64,000 nt of DNA from Treponema sp. (lineage in GTDB: Bacteria; Spirochaetota; Spirochaetia; Treponematales; Treponemataceae): assembly GCA_016290335.1 (NCBI GenBank), contig JAEETM010000009.1:1-64000 (forward strand), given 5' to 3'. The notes beneath the pieces were generated by a model, which did no database searches, had not been told where the DNA came from, and saw only the letters and a program-made list of their open reading frames with translations. Numbering within the stretch: position 1 is the first letter of the stretch; every line of letters begins with the position of its first letter. This document shows positions 8,578 through 17,156 of the stretch, piece after piece. Made by a program: the position numbers and the translations under genes.

Positions 8578-9484
8578 AAATCACTTTACGACAGCGCTTG
8601 TTACCCTGCTGATTCTCGGCTCTGCAGCACTTAATCTTTCCTGCACCAAAAAAGCAGGCGCCAAAATCCCCGAAAAAACAGCGCCTGTAAGCTTTGCCGG
8701 CTGCCGCTGCTCAATGTATGGAATCCGTCCGTTCCCTTCAAACGATGAATGGAGCAAATATGCCGCAAAAATCGGTGAACAGTTCCCGGGAAGCATACCT
8801 GCTTTTGTATGGATTGTAGGTCATATAGAAGGAAACAGCACACAAAAAAGCTGTATTCTTAACTTCCCGCTTGAAAAACCAATTGAAGGTGTATGCGACT
8901 TCCCTGCCGATGAAAATGAAGCATTCCTTACACTTTGCGACGAAAAAGGCTACCAGGTATGGCTTCAGGTAGAACCGGGCGATGCAGATATAGTTGAACT
9001 CGCCTATCAGACAATGAAACGCTATAAAAAACATCCAAGTGTAAAGGGCTTTGGCGTAGATGTTGAATGGTACAAATGTGCCAACACAGATGGTTACGGA
9101 ACTCCGCTTACTGACGATGTTGCAAAAGCAATAGACAAGGCTGTAAAAAAGGCTGACCCACGCTTTAATTACTTTGCAAAGCACTGGGATGAAAACTGGA
9201 TGCCTGAAACTTACCGCTCCGATATGATTTTTGTAAACGACAGTCAGGGACACGGTTCGTTAGCAACAATGCAGAAAGGTTTTAAAGCCTGGGCCGATCA
9301 TTTTGCACCAAACACAGTTGTATATCAGATTGGTTACGAAGCCGATTCCGGCATCTGGTCTAAAATGGAAAATCCTGTAAAGGAATTGGGAGACACCCTT
9401 GCAGAAGGTGTTCAGGAAAATCAAAACTGTGGAATAATCTGGGTTGATTTTACTTTAAAAAAGGTGATGAAGAAGTTAAAATGA
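8561..9484 (+). CDS. Lipoprotein, GH18-like barrel, copy 1
   Basis: A 307-residue protein with a lipoprotein signal ending in LNLSC. The ATG has TGGAG just upstream and lies inside the previous gene, a 17-bp overlap. The key stretch is VKGFGVDVEWY near residue 165. It lines up with the GH18 DGxDxDxE strand but keeps only the final D-x-E; the earlier acidic positions are Gly or Phe. Downstream strands YFAKHWDENW, MIFVNDSQGHGS and the terminal IIWVDFTL look like successive barrel strands. The next gene encodes a clear paralogue. It is probably a surface chitinase-like hydrolase or glycan-binding protein. The GH18 link is inferred from motif and context and may be wrong in detail. Confidence 0.6.
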   Translation: MKRTAKNHFTTALVTLLILGSAALNLSCTKKAGAKIPEKTAPVSFAGCRCSMYGIRPFPSNDEWSKYAAKIGEQFPGSIPAFVWIVGHIEGNSTQKSCILNFPLEKPIEGVCDFPADENEAFLTLCDEKGYQVWLQVEPGDADIVELAYQTMKRYKKHPSVKGFGVDVEWYKCANTDGYGTPLTDDVAKAIDKAVKKADPRFNYFAKHWDENWMPETYRSDMIFVNDSQGHGSLATMQKGFKAWADHFAPNTVVYQIGYEADSGIWSKMENPVKELGDTLAEGVQENQNCGIIWVDFTLKKVMKKLK

Positions 9485-10434
9485 AAAAGAAAAGTATTAT
9501 AACAACAATTTTAGTAATTCTTGGGGGAGCAGCTTTAATGGCTGGTATTATTTCGTGCTGTACAAATGCGCCTAATTCAACTGCAATTGGTGAACATATT
9601 GCAACTAAAGGCGATGTTGAATGGGCTGGATGCAGAAGCTCGGAATATGGAATAGATCCATTTCCATCTGCAAGCAAGTGGGTTTCTTATGTAAATAAAA
9701 TGTCCAGCTATTACGAAGGAAGTAACGGAGCTTTAATCTGGATAGTAGGTACTATCAGAGAAGACAAAAACAATAAAAAGAAAAACTACTGTAAACTTAA
9801 TTTTCCACAACCATCAACAGATTTAGACACTACAGACATAATATTTTCACATGATGATGAAGATGAAAATGAAGATGCTCTTACAGCCTTTGATAAAGCA
9901 GGTTTTTCTGTATGGCTGCAGATTGAACCTGGTGATGCTGATTTAGTTACTCTTGCAACAATTGTAATGAATAAATATAAATCTCACCCCTGCGTAAAGG
10001 GATTCGGAATTGATGTTGAATGGCTTCAACCTGCCGGAACACGAGGTTACGGAACAAAGCTTTCTGATTCATATGCAAAAAAGGTTGACGAAGCTGTTAA
10101 AAAAATAAATCCAGGCTACTCTGTTTTTGTAAAACACTGGGATTCCAGATGGCTGCCTCCAACCTATCGTTCAGACATGATTTTTGTAAATGACAGCCAG
10201 CAGTTCGGTTCTCTTGAAGAAATGCAGGAAGATTTCCAGGATTGGGCAAACCATTATGCCCCAAATGGTGTTATGTTCCAGATTGGTTATGAAGCAGACA
10301 AAGCCTTGTGGGGTTCAAACGTTTTCAAGAATCCTGCCGGTAATTTAGGTGCATATCTTATAGAAGGACTTGAACAAAACGGCCAGAAACGCGGAATTAT
10401 CTGGGTAGACTTCACACTTACAGACGTGCTGTAA
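9481..10434 (+). CDS. Lipoprotein, GH18-like barrel, copy 2
   Basis: A 317-residue lipoprotein with signal ending in GIISC, overlapping copy 1 by 4 bp. It repeats the same landmarks: CRSSEYGIDPFPS, VKGFGIDVEWL, FVKHWDSRW, MIFVNDSQQFGS, FQIGYEAD and IIWVDFTL. The two look like an ancient tandem duplication, clearly alike in protein but diverged in DNA. It carries an acidic insert (DDEDENEDA) absent from copy 1. Two neighbouring copies may serve different chain lengths or ends of the substrate. A 29-bp palindromic element starts 3 nt after its stop codon. The function is inferred from chitin-locus context. Confidence 0.6.
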   Translation: MKKKSIITTILVILGGAALMAGIISCCTNAPNSTAIGEHIATKGDVEWAGCRSSEYGIDPFPSASKWVSYVNKMSSYYEGSNGALIWIVGTIREDKNNKKKNYCKLNFPQPSTDLDTTDIIFSHDDEDENEDALTAFDKAGFSVWLQIEPGDADLVTLATIVMNKYKSHPCVKGFGIDVEWLQPAGTRGYGTKLSDSYAKKVDEAVKKINPGYSVFVKHWDSRWLPPTYRSDMIFVNDSQQFGSLEEMQEDFQDWANHYAPNGVMFQIGYEADKALWGSNVFKNPAGNLGAYLIEGLEQNGQKRGIIWVDFTLTDVL

Positions 10435-10437
10435 ACT

Positions 10438-10466
10438 TGTCATTATCGGGCTTGACCCGATAATCT
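10438..10466 (+). repeat. 29-bp palindromic element, copy 1
   Basis: Begins TGTCAT, has the core CGGGCTTGACCCG and ends ATCT. The arms ATTATCGGG and CCCGATAAT are complementary. It sits in the gap between the lipoprotein stop and the GH20 start. The same 29-bp design recurs at 31630, 54755 (inverted), 54849 and 55172. Confidence 0.85.
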
Positions 10467-10495
10467 TAGAAAAAAATTGAATCTTAGGAATGTAT

Positions 10496-12040
10496 ATGGA
10501 AAAAATTGTATCAATTATACCAGCTCCTCAAAGAATCGTTAATAAAAACGATTTACTAAACATTGAAAACGGCTTTTCTTTATTTGCAGGACAGAATAAT
10601 TTACCAGATGAGCTTTTGTCATATCTTCCTTTTCTGGCACAGCAGCTAGAAGCCTGTGGTTGTAAATGCAGCGCGTACGAAATTGTACAGTCAACCTGCC
10701 CTGTAAAACTTTCAGCTCTCACCGGTACAGATGCAAAACCAGAAGCTTACAAACTCAACATCTCAAACAAAGAGATTCTCATAGAAGCTGCAGATAAAGC
10801 CGGTGCATTTTATGCAATTCAAACCTTAAAGCAGTTAATCATCTCTAACAAAACTACACTGCCTTGCCTTGAAATATACGACTACCCTGCTTTCAAGTGG
10901 CGCGGTTTTCTTTTTGATACATGCCGCTTTTTCTTTACCGTCAACTTTATCAAAAAACTGCTTGATGCATTGGCTTTCCATAAGATGAACCGCTTCCACT
11001 GGCACCTTACCGACGACCAGGGCTGGCGTTTCAACGTTCCTGAATATCCGCTGCTTGCAAAAACCGGTTCCCAGCGCGAAGCCCACACAATGCCGCTTTT
11101 AAAAGACAATTACAACGATTACACCGACCGTCGCGAATATTATTATACAGATGAAATGATACAGGAAGTTGTAGCTTATGCAGAAAAGCTCAACATTACA
11201 GTTGTACCGGAAGTTGAACTTCCGGGTCACGTTTCTGCACTTCTCGCTTCTTACCCGGAATACGGCTGTACCGGCGGACCATATAAGGTAGAAAACCGCT
11301 GGGGAATCTTTGAAGATGTGCTTTGCCTTGGCAACAAGGGCATTTTTGATATTTATACCGCTGCTTTCAAAACCTTAAAAAGACTTTTCCCGGGCCAGTG
11401 GATTCATATTGGCGGAGATGAATGTCTTACTACAAGATGGGAAAAATGTCCAAAGTGTCAGGCTCTTAAGAAAAAGCTCGGGCTTGAATCAGAAAAACAG
11501 CTCCAGTCCTGGATTACAACAAAAATGTCGGAAATTATTATTTCTCTTGGAAAAACACCAATTGGCTGGGATGAAGTTCTTGATAATACAGAAAAGTTTC
11601 CGCTGCCAAAAGATGTTATTGTACAATCCTGGCGCAAGGTTGATGGCGGCAAAAAACCGGTAAGCATGAAACATTTTGCAATAATGTCGCCGCAGGATAA
11701 ATGTTACCTGAACTTTAAAAACTACGATTCTTTTGAAGAACCGGGCCGCCTCAGCTTTATCACCTTAAAAACTGCTTATTCATTTTCACCAGTTTCTCCA
11801 GATTTTACAGAAGAAGAAAAAGAATATGTACTTGGCGGCGAATGTAATCTCTGGACAGAAGATTTACCTTCATCAAAGGTTGCAGAATATATGCTGTTCC
11901 CTCGCCTCTGTGCAATTTCCGAATGCCTGTGGCTGGACAGCAGTAAAAAGGATTTTGAAAAATTAAAGAAGTCAATTAAAAATCATAAACGAAGGCTCAG
12001 TTATATGAACCTGCTTTATTATAACGGCAAGCCTGAATAA
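10496..12040 (+). CDS. Beta-N-acetylhexosaminidase, GH20, cytoplasmic
   Basis: A 514-residue protein with the GH20 layout. A GH20b-like alpha/beta domain fills about residues 1-130, followed by the catalytic barrel with RFHWHLTDDQGWR near 165 and the catalytic Asp-Glu pair in HIGGDECLT near 305. GH20 enzymes remove terminal GlcNAc or GalNAc by substrate-assisted catalysis. No signal peptide is present, so it should act on imported oligosaccharides. An ATG at 10490 is too close to the AGGA site; the ATG at 10496 has proper 6-nt spacing. It sits directly upstream of nagA and hexokinase, which fits release of GlcNAc for phosphorylation and deacetylation. Confidence 0.93.
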   Translation: MEKIVSIIPAPQRIVNKNDLLNIENGFSLFAGQNNLPDELLSYLPFLAQQLEACGCKCSAYEIVQSTCPVKLSALTGTDAKPEAYKLNISNKEILIEAADKAGAFYAIQTLKQLIISNKTTLPCLEIYDYPAFKWRGFLFDTCRFFFTVNFIKKLLDALAFHKMNRFHWHLTDDQGWRFNVPEYPLLAKTGSQREAHTMPLLKDNYNDYTDRREYYYTDEMIQEVVAYAEKLNITVVPEVELPGHVSALLASYPEYGCTGGPYKVENRWGIFEDVLCLGNKGIFDIYTAAFKTLKRLFPGQWIHIGGDECLTTRWEKCPKCQALKKKLGLESEKQLQSWITTKMSEIIISLGKTPIGWDEVLDNTEKFPLPKDVIVQSWRKVDGGKKPVSMKHFAIMSPQDKCYLNFKNYDSFEEPGRLSFITLKTAYSFSPVSPDFTEEEKEYVLGGECNLWTEDLPSSKVAEYMLFPRLCAISECLWLDSSKKDFEKLKKSIKNHKRRLSYMNLLYYNGKPE

Positions 12041-12078
12041 TAAAGTGTAAATAAAAAATCAATCATATGGAGGATAAA

Positions 12079-13254
12079 ATGGCTATCTGTATTCACAACG
12101 GAATCCTGCTGAATGGAATCTCGAACGAAGGCCTTTGTGCAGTTCTTATAAACGACAATGGCAAAATTGATGATGTATTCAGCGAAGCCCGTTTTAAGCA
12201 AAAGTCTTTTTCTTCTTCCGTACAATTGATTGATGCTCACAAAAACTACATCACTCCTGGATTAATAGATACTCATATCCACGGCTTCAACGGCAACGGC
12301 ACAGATATTCCATCAACAGAAGGCATTCTCCAGATGTCTGAAGATTTAGCAAGTTACGGCGTTACAGCCTTTAATCCTACAATGTACCCAAGCTCAGAAG
12401 AAGTGATGATTGATACAATAAAGAAAATTGTAGCTGCCATGGGTCACGAAAAAGGCGCAAGAATTATGGGCATTCACCTTGAAGGTCCTTTTATTTCACC
12501 GAAAAAACTTGGAGTTCAAAAACCGTGTACCGTAAAGCTTCCGGATATAGAGCTCATGCAGCGTTTATGGGATGCTTCTGAAGGTCATATTGTAAACATG
12601 ACAGTTGCACCGGAGCTCAAAGGAATGAGGGAGCTTGCCCTTTTTTGCATATCAAAAGGAATAATTTTACAGGCCGGCCACACAGATGCAGAATACAAGC
12701 ATATGGTTGAAGGCATGCAGGTTGGTATCCTTCACATAACTCATTTTTTCAATGCAATGAGTCATCTTCATCACAGAAACCCGGGAGCAACAGGTGCAGT
12801 ACTTATTCATCCGGAATTATCATGCGAAATTATTGCAGACGGAGTTCACGTTCATAAGGATTTGTTCAAGCTTCTTCAGCGCGATAAGTCTGTTGATAAA
12901 ATTGTGCTTATTACAGACTGCCTTACTCCAACAGAACAAAAGGCAAAACATCTTTTTGCAAACGGCGAAGAGGTTGTAATGAGGGGCGGCTGTTTTCATC
13001 GTAAATCTGATGATGTAATTGCAGGTTCAGCACTCACTATGATTAAGGCAGTAAAAAACACAACAGAATATGGTTTTGCACTTAATGATTCTGTTCGTTT
13101 TGCAACTGCCAATCCTGCCGAAATTATGAAGTACGACAAAATCGGAACAATCGCTCCGGGCTATGCAGCAGACATAATTATCTTTGATAAAAGATATAAC
13201 ATACAAACCGTTATAATAAACGGAAAAATAATAAAACAAAACATGAAGGAATAA
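12079..13254 (+). CDS. nagA: N-acetylglucosamine-6-phosphate deacetylase
   Basis: A 391-residue amidohydrolase that converts GlcNAc-6-P to GlcN-6-P plus acetate in the cytoplasm. Visible signatures are PGLIDTHIHGFNG near residue 63, HLEGPFISP near 135 (metal-ligand Glu), QAGHTDAEY near 197 (His ligand), THFFNAMSHLHHRNPG near 221, and the catalytic Asp in VLITDCLTP near 276. The start at 12079 is chosen because GGAGG lies 5 nt upstream; an ATG at 12067 overlaps that site. It ends 2 nt before the hexokinase start. A nagB deaminase for the next step is not in the window. Confidence 0.95.
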   Translation: MAICIHNGILLNGISNEGLCAVLINDNGKIDDVFSEARFKQKSFSSSVQLIDAHKNYITPGLIDTHIHGFNGNGTDIPSTEGILQMSEDLASYGVTAFNPTMYPSSEEVMIDTIKKIVAAMGHEKGARIMGIHLEGPFISPKKLGVQKPCTVKLPDIELMQRLWDASEGHIVNMTVAPELKGMRELALFCISKGIILQAGHTDAEYKHMVEGMQVGILHITHFFNAMSHLHHRNPGATGAVLIHPELSCEIIADGVHVHKDLFKLLQRDKSVDKIVLITDCLTPTEQKAKHLFANGEEVVMRGGCFHRKSDDVIAGSALTMIKAVKNTTEYGFALNDSVRFATANPAEIMKYDKIGTIAPGYAADIIIFDKRYNIQTVIINGKIIKQNMKE

Positions 13255-13256
13255 TT

Positions 13257-14606
13257 ATGAGTCAGCAGATAAAAGTATTTTTTAAAAAGCACCACTTCAA
13301 ACGTTTTTCAACAGCATCGTTAATAGAAAATATTTTAAATGATATGAATGAAGGACTTAAAAGCAATGACAGTGCTAATAGTGCCGACAACATTGAATCA
13401 AAAGCCTGCCAGCCGATGATTCCTGTTTACGGACTTATACCTTCCGGTGATATTCTTGAGAATCAGGCTTTATGCGGAAAAAGTGCAATAATAATAGATG
13501 CGGGCGGTACAAACTTCCGTTCTGCACTTGTAAGTTTTTCTGATGATGGAACACCTGTTATCTCTGACTTACAAAAAACTTCAATGCCAGGAATTGAAAA
13601 AGAACTTTCCAAAGATGAGTTTTATAACGCAATTGCAGATAACATTGAATACTTAAAGGATAAGGCAGACAGAATCGGTTTTTGTTTTTCGTATGCAATG
13701 TCCATGACAAAAGATAATGACGGCAAGGTACTTGTTTTTTCAAAAGAAATAAAAGCTCCTGGTGTTGTTGGCACCTATGTTGGAAAAGAGCTGCTTGCTG
13801 TTCTTAAAGCACGAGGCTGGAAAACTGTAAATAAGATTGTTCTTTTAAATGATACTGTTGCTGCCCTTCTTTCAGGCTATAGCCAGAAGCCTGGGAATAA
13901 CGGCTGTAAAGCTTTCAGCTCTTATTTGGGCTTTGTGTTTGGAACTGGAATAAATAATGCTTATATAGAAGAAAATGCCATTCCAAAAATTGATGATGAA
14001 GGGTCACACATAATTGTTTGTGAAAGCGGAATGTATAATGATATTCTGCTCAGCTCTTTTGATGAAATGCTCGATAAAGATACAGTTAATCCCGGCGATT
14101 CACTTCTTGAAAAAATGTGCTCCGGCGGTTATTTGGGAAAACTGACTTATCTTGTTATAAAAACAGCCTGCGAAGAACATATTTTTTCTCCTGCATTTGC
14201 CGAATGTTTTATGCAGCTAACAAACTTAAATGCAGCTGATATTGATTTATTCCTTGATGATCCTGATAATGCAGAAACTGTACTTGGAGCAATTGTTGCA
14301 CAAGGCAACCTTATGGATTCAAAAAAGCTCAAAGATATTCTTGCAACAATTATTAAGCGAACTTCTTCTATTGCAGCTGCCGTTCTTGCTGCAACAATCA
14401 TAAAAAGCGGAAAAGGTAAAAAGCAGGAAGAACCGGTGGCAATTGTATGTAACGGTTCAACCTTCTGGAAATGTCACGGGCTTGTAGAAAATGTTACAAA
14501 GCTGCTCGATGATAATCTTAAGGGTGCTTCAAAAGCGTATTACAGGATTCTGAAAATAAATGACGATATAACGCTTGGAACTGCGTTTGCCGCCATCAAT
14601 AGTTAA
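13257..14606 (+). CDS. Hexokinase-family sugar kinase, likely GlcNAc/glucose kinase
   Basis: A 449-residue protein of the eukaryote-like hexokinase family that Treponema carries, not the small ROK kinases. It has the phosphate-1 loop IIIDAGGTNFRSALVSF near residue 80, a FCFSYAMSM sugar-site region, the LLNDTVAALLSG catalytic Asp segment near 197, and a C-terminal CNGSTFWK nucleotide-site segment. It phosphorylates a hexose with ATP. As last gene of the operon after GH20 and nagA it probably makes GlcNAc-6-P from the GlcNAc released by GH20 and GH94, although broader hexose activity is likely. AAGGA precedes the ATG by 6 nt. A strong bidirectional terminator follows. Confidence 0.88.
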   Translation: MSQQIKVFFKKHHFKRFSTASLIENILNDMNEGLKSNDSANSADNIESKACQPMIPVYGLIPSGDILENQALCGKSAIIIDAGGTNFRSALVSFSDDGTPVISDLQKTSMPGIEKELSKDEFYNAIADNIEYLKDKADRIGFCFSYAMSMTKDNDGKVLVFSKEIKAPGVVGTYVGKELLAVLKARGWKTVNKIVLLNDTVAALLSGYSQKPGNNGCKAFSSYLGFVFGTGINNAYIEENAIPKIDDEGSHIIVCESGMYNDILLSSFDEMLDKDTVNPGDSLLEKMCSGGYLGKLTYLVIKTACEEHIFSPAFAECFMQLTNLNAADIDLFLDDPDNAETVLGAIVAQGNLMDSKKLKDILATIIKRTSSIAAAVLAATIIKSGKGKKQEEPVAIVCNGSTFWKCHGLVENVTKLLDDNLKGASKAYYRILKINDDITLGTAFAAINS

Positions 14607-14618
14607 ACATAATATGGG

Positions 14619-14655
14619 AAAAAAAATGTCGGATTTTTAATCCGACATTTTTTTT
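14619..14655. terminator. Bidirectional Rho-independent terminator
   Basis: Eight A residues, a 9-bp perfect stem (TGTCGGATT / AATCCGACA) with a 3-nt loop, then eight T residues. It serves the rightward hexokinase operon and the convergent leftward GH18/phosphatase operon. The stop codon of the leftward GH18 gene lies inside its T tract. Confidence 0.93.
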
Positions 14656-15826
14656 ATTTAGCATTATTCAACGCTGTAGTTACTGCTTTCTGTAATGTGC
14701 AGTATGCATCATCATCACTGGCAACCCATTCCATTACACCGCCAAAGTTTTCGGCACAGGACCAGTTTACTTTATTTGTGAGAGTTGTTTCGTTATCAAA
14801 AATATACAGGTCGTGACCTTTTAAGCTGAGTGCAACTCCATCATTATCATCATAAGCCATTGGATTAGCAGCACCATCTTTACCGAGAGCAGCAGTTGTG
14901 CTTGTGTAATTTGTTCCGCCACCGTAAGAATGGCAAGGGTCACCGTTATAGTGAATTACATCATCCTTAATCTTAAACTTTGAACCGTAGAATGGAAGAC
15001 CGGTATTAAGCTTTTCTTTAGGACAGCCTGCTTCATAATAATTCTGCATTGTAAGCTTTGTTTCTGTAAAATTACCGTTGTAGGCAATCCGCTTTGTCAT
15101 TCTTCCGTTGTAGTCAAAGTCGTAAGTCATAACGCTTGTAAAATCAAGAACGTCCTTCATCATTTCTACTATAGAATCATCGCAGTAAAACTCTGTTGCC
15201 TTCTGACCTGCCATTGAAAGAAGCGTTCCTTTAGGCATTGTTTTTCTAAGCTGTTTTGCAAAATCAAGATAAGCTGCGTTTGCTTCTGTATAATCATCAT
15301 AATATTCCCAGTCAAGGTCTATACCATCGAGCTTATAGTTTTTTACAAACTGACCGAGCTGTGTGGCAAGCGTTTTTCGCTTTACAGGATCCATCATAAT
15401 CGGTGTTAAAAACTCACTGAAGCTTCCGCCTCCCAAAGCCGCCATTACCTTTACTGTTGGATGATTTTCCTTAAACTCTTTTACAGTATCCTTTGTATGA
15501 GGGAAGCTTGTTTCCATTAAGTTACCGTCGCCATCAGTTTTAAAGAAAGAAATGATAACATGTGTATACATTTCCGGATAAGTTACTTCGCCTAAGGTAT
15601 AGGTGTAAATAACATTGCGATATTTACTTACAAGATTTGTTGGAGAAGCTTCTCCTTTTGAAATTGTTTTCTTGGAACAAGAGGTTGTAAGCAGCAAAGC
15701 CATTGTAGGAATCATTATTGCTGCAGACAATGCCATCAGCTGAGAAAATAAAACTAACGCTAATGAACCAAAATACTTCCTTTTTGTCATTGATTTTTCG
15801 ATTTGTTTTTCAATTGTTTTTTTCAT
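14654..15826 (-). CDS. GH18 chitinase, lipoprotein
   Basis: A 390-residue protein. A long charged n-region (about 18 residues) precedes a hydrophobic stretch and the lipobox LTTSC. The catalytic strand LDGIDLDWEYYDDY near residue 167 keeps the full DxxDxDxE motif, with the Glu as acid. VMTYDFDY near 220 supplies the Met-x-Tyr strand, and the final strand FGGVMEWVASDD closes the barrel. It should cut chitin or chitooligosaccharides at the cell surface. The start has AGAGG 7 nt upstream. It is the last gene of the long leftward regulated unit and ends in the shared terminator. Confidence 0.93.
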   Translation of the reverse strand: MKKTIEKQIEKSMTKRKYFGSLALVLFSQLMALSAAIMIPTMALLLTTSCSKKTISKGEASPTNLVSKYRNVIYTYTLGEVTYPEMYTHVIISFFKTDGDGNLMETSFPHTKDTVKEFKENHPTVKVMAALGGGSFSEFLTPIMMDPVKRKTLATQLGQFVKNYKLDGIDLDWEYYDDYTEANAAYLDFAKQLRKTMPKGTLLSMAGQKATEFYCDDSIVEMMKDVLDFTSVMTYDFDYNGRMTKRIAYNGNFTETKLTMQNYYEAGCPKEKLNTGLPFYGSKFKIKDDVIHYNGDPCHSYGGGTNYTSTTAALGKDGAANPMAYDDNDGVALSLKGHDLYIFDNETTLTNKVNWSCAENFGGVMEWVASDDDAYCTLQKAVTTALNNAK

Positions 15827-15842
15827 AATTGTACCTCTTTTT

Positions 15843-17156
15843 TTAATGCATATTTTCTAAAAGCCAGATGATGTCGCGGCCTGTCTTAAAGTTTTCGGCT
15901 GTAACACCAAGGCTTCTTGGCTCAAACTTAATTGCAGCCCCGGCACCAAAAGCAATAACCGGAACCGGCTGTGCTGAATGTCCTGAATCCATACTTATAA
16001 TCCGGGTAAAATCATTTTCCCAGTTTTTTCTGAACCTCAAGTCGGCATTTTCATGGTCTGCAGTAACGACAAGAAGCGTATCTGGATTTTCGAGTACAAA
16101 CTTTGCTGCAATTGCAACTCCTTCATCAAAGCACTGCACTTCGTTCATTATCTGCGGAATCTGCTGGGCGTGTCCCCATCCGTCGCAGCAGGTGTTTTCA
16201 ATCATGCAGAAGAAACCGCAGTTGCCGTTTGCCTTTGACTTGTGGTCTAAATCGGAAAGCGTAAAAGCTACAAGCTCCGGGAAAGTTGGAAGCTCATCAT
16301 TTTTGCCCATATTAAAGCCGGCAGGGGTGTCCTCTTCGTATTCCGCAAAGTTACCGTCCCAAAAGCTTACGGCTTTATTGTTGTAGCCACAGGCTTTTTC
16401 GCCCTGGCACATTTTTGGAAAAGTGTCATAGCCCTTCATCCCGGCTGACTTCCCTTCTTCACTTTCAACGTATTTTCTGATTCCACAATCGGCACCAAGC
16501 AGCAGGTCCGGACAAAACTTAAACTCTTTTTCGTAAATTAAATCTTCATGCTCGCGGGCCTTATCGTGAACAAGCGCACAGGCCGGTGTTGCATCGCCGA
16601 TGTGGTCGTTAGTTACAACACCCACAAACATTCCTTTTTCGCGGGCAAGCTCACTGAGGTTTTTTATTTCGCGGCCATCCTTATCAAGACCAATGTAACC
16701 GTACCTTGTTCTTTCGCCGCACAGGATTGCTGTTCCACCAGCGCTGCTGTCGGTTACCAGAAGGTTGTCACCATTTTCATCAATATTATACGGCAGACAG
16801 CCTGTAGTTGCAGAACGGTAAAAAGGAAGCTCATCCATAAAAAGCGGACCATAAAAGTGGCGCGAACCTTTCAGGTGACTTTCTCCCATCCCGTCCCCAA
16901 TCATAAGTATTATATTTTTTACACGGTGCCTTTCAAACAACCCTTTTTCCTGTGCAGCCTTTACCGCGTTTTTTAATTTCTGATTTCTGTTAGTCGCAAC
17001 TAAATCAGATAAATCAGTATGAATGTCTTCCAAATCTTCGAAGCCGTTTTTTGCTGTATAAGAATCTTCCTCTTTTGTCCAGCATTCAATACTGGCTCCA
17101 GTCCCAGATGGAAGCTTCATTTTTGGCAAAGGTTTCTTAATTCGCTCTGGAATCAT
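15843..17156 (-). CDS. Alkaline phosphatase family protein lacking a signal peptide
   Basis: A 437-residue member of the alkaline phosphatase superfamily with an intact site. It has MIGDGMGESH near residue 86 (metal ligands), TDSSAGGTA near 137 (Ser nucleophile), TADHENAD near 366 (Asp-His metal ligands), and SGHSAQPVPV with the last His. The N-terminus, MIPERIKKPLPKMKLPSG, has no hydrophobic signal. It aligns directly with the mature part of the exported paralogue at 20439-22328, which suggests loss of the export segment. Start and upstream stop overlap by 4 bp. The phosphomonoester substrate is unknown. A cytoplasmic location is inferred; a missed start upstream is unlikely because of the tight overlap. 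Confidence 0.88.
   Translation of the reverse strand: MIPERIKKPLPKMKLPSGTGASIECWTKEEDSYTAKNGFEDLEDIHTDLSDLVATNRNQKLKNAVKAAQEKGLFERHRVKNIILMIGDGMGESHLKGSRHFYGPLFMDELPFYRSATTGCLPYNIDENGDNLLVTDSSAGGTAILCGERTRYGYIGLDKDGREIKNLSELAREKGMFVGVVTNDHIGDATPACALVHDKAREHEDLIYEKEFKFCPDLLLGADCGIRKYVESEEGKSAGMKGYDTFPKMCQGEKACGYNNKAVSFWDGNFAEYEEDTPAGFNMGKNDELPTFPELVAFTLSDLDHKSKANGNCGFFCMIENTCCDGWGHAQQIPQIMNEVQCFDEGVAIAAKFVLENPDTLLVVTADHENADLRFRKNWENDFTRIISMDSGHSAQPVPVIAFGAGAAIKFEPRSLGVTAENFKTGRDIIWLLENMH

Noticed and set aside
15868..16386. 172-codon plus-strand frame opposite the signal-less phosphatase
   Set aside because: It is fully antisense to a gene with intact catalytic motifs, and its Ser/Phe-rich translation is typical of antisense shadows.
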